From JBIOUF01 sp044866695 (lineage in GTDB: Bacteria > Actinomycetota > Actinomycetes > Propionibacteriales > Nocardioidaceae), in contig JBIOUF010000026.1 of NCBI GenBank assembly GCA_044866695.1, positions 1-5,247 of the forward strand: a stretch of DNA of 5,247 nt, in the 5' to 3' direction. Below, one piece after another: positions 5,242 through 5,247 of this stretch. The notes below the pieces were generated by a model. The model searched no databases. It saw nothing but the letters and a program-made list of their open reading frames with translations, and was not told where the DNA came from. The position numbers were made by a program, and so were the translations under genes. Positions within the stretch are counted from its first letter, which is position 1; every line of letters begins with the position of its first letter.

Positions 5242-5247
5242 GGAGGT
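5242..5247 (+). promoter_or_regulatory. Shine-Dalgarno sequence of a gene starting beyond the right edge
   Basis: GGAGGT ends exactly at the window edge and matches the strong anti-16S consensus. If real, a plus-strand start codon lies about 5-9 nt outside, divergent from the MEDS-domain gene. The region 5091-5247 otherwise has no gene and would be the shared divergent promoter region. Confidence 0.45.

Overview
This is a GC-rich window from what looks like an actinomycete. The signs are strong G/C at third codon positions, GTG and TTG starts, a mycobacterial-type ArsI/CadI next to an actinobacterial-type ArsR, and a MEDS plus HATPase protein. I see no rRNA, tRNA, CRISPR array, transposase or phage gene. 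The genus cannot be fixed from the sequence alone; a Nocardioides-like or Micrococcales-like host is a guess.

Positions 1-1144 hold an arsenic-resistance locus that is partly decayed. A C-As lyase/CadI-type gene (arsI/cadI) runs leftward off the window edge. It is divergent from an intact arsR. The 86-bp gap between them carries three related 16-bp imperfect palindromes, which are probable ArsR operators. Immediately after arsR, with a 4-nt overlap, lies the N-terminal remnant of a MIP/aquaporin-family channel. It has a CTG where a start codon is expected, a 2-nt frameshift in a CG repeat, and an abrupt end before the first NPA motif. The downstream part of the ars operon is therefore lost here.

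Positions 1145-3841 hold a small catabolic-looking module. It contains an intact Gfo/Idh/MocA NAD(P)-dependent oxidoreductase (+), a LacI-family regulator (+) whose GTG overlaps the oxidoreductase stop, and a convergent intact Fe(II)/2-oxoglutarate dioxygenase of the phytanoyl-CoA dioxygenase family (-). The LacI gene is broken: its helix-turn-helix is intact, but there is a frameshift at about 2475 and a large internal deletion at about 2551-2556 that leaves only a probable C-terminal tail. The two enzymes thus survive without the repressor that probably controlled them.

Positions 3842-4031 are intergenic, with three 11-12-bp-spaced direct repeats (GCCTCA) upstream of the dioxygenase gene. 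Positions 4032-5090 (-) encode a MEDS-domain protein fused to a RsbW-like HATPase_c domain, a probable anti-sigma/signalling switch. The last 150 bp contain a near-perfect 20-bp palindrome and a strong Shine-Dalgarno sequence (GGAGGT) at the very edge, pointing to a rightward gene that starts just outside the window.

The main unusual signal is two independent regulator/transport pseudogenes (aquaporin and LacI), each attached by overlapping stop/start to an intact neighbour. No wholly new system is evident.
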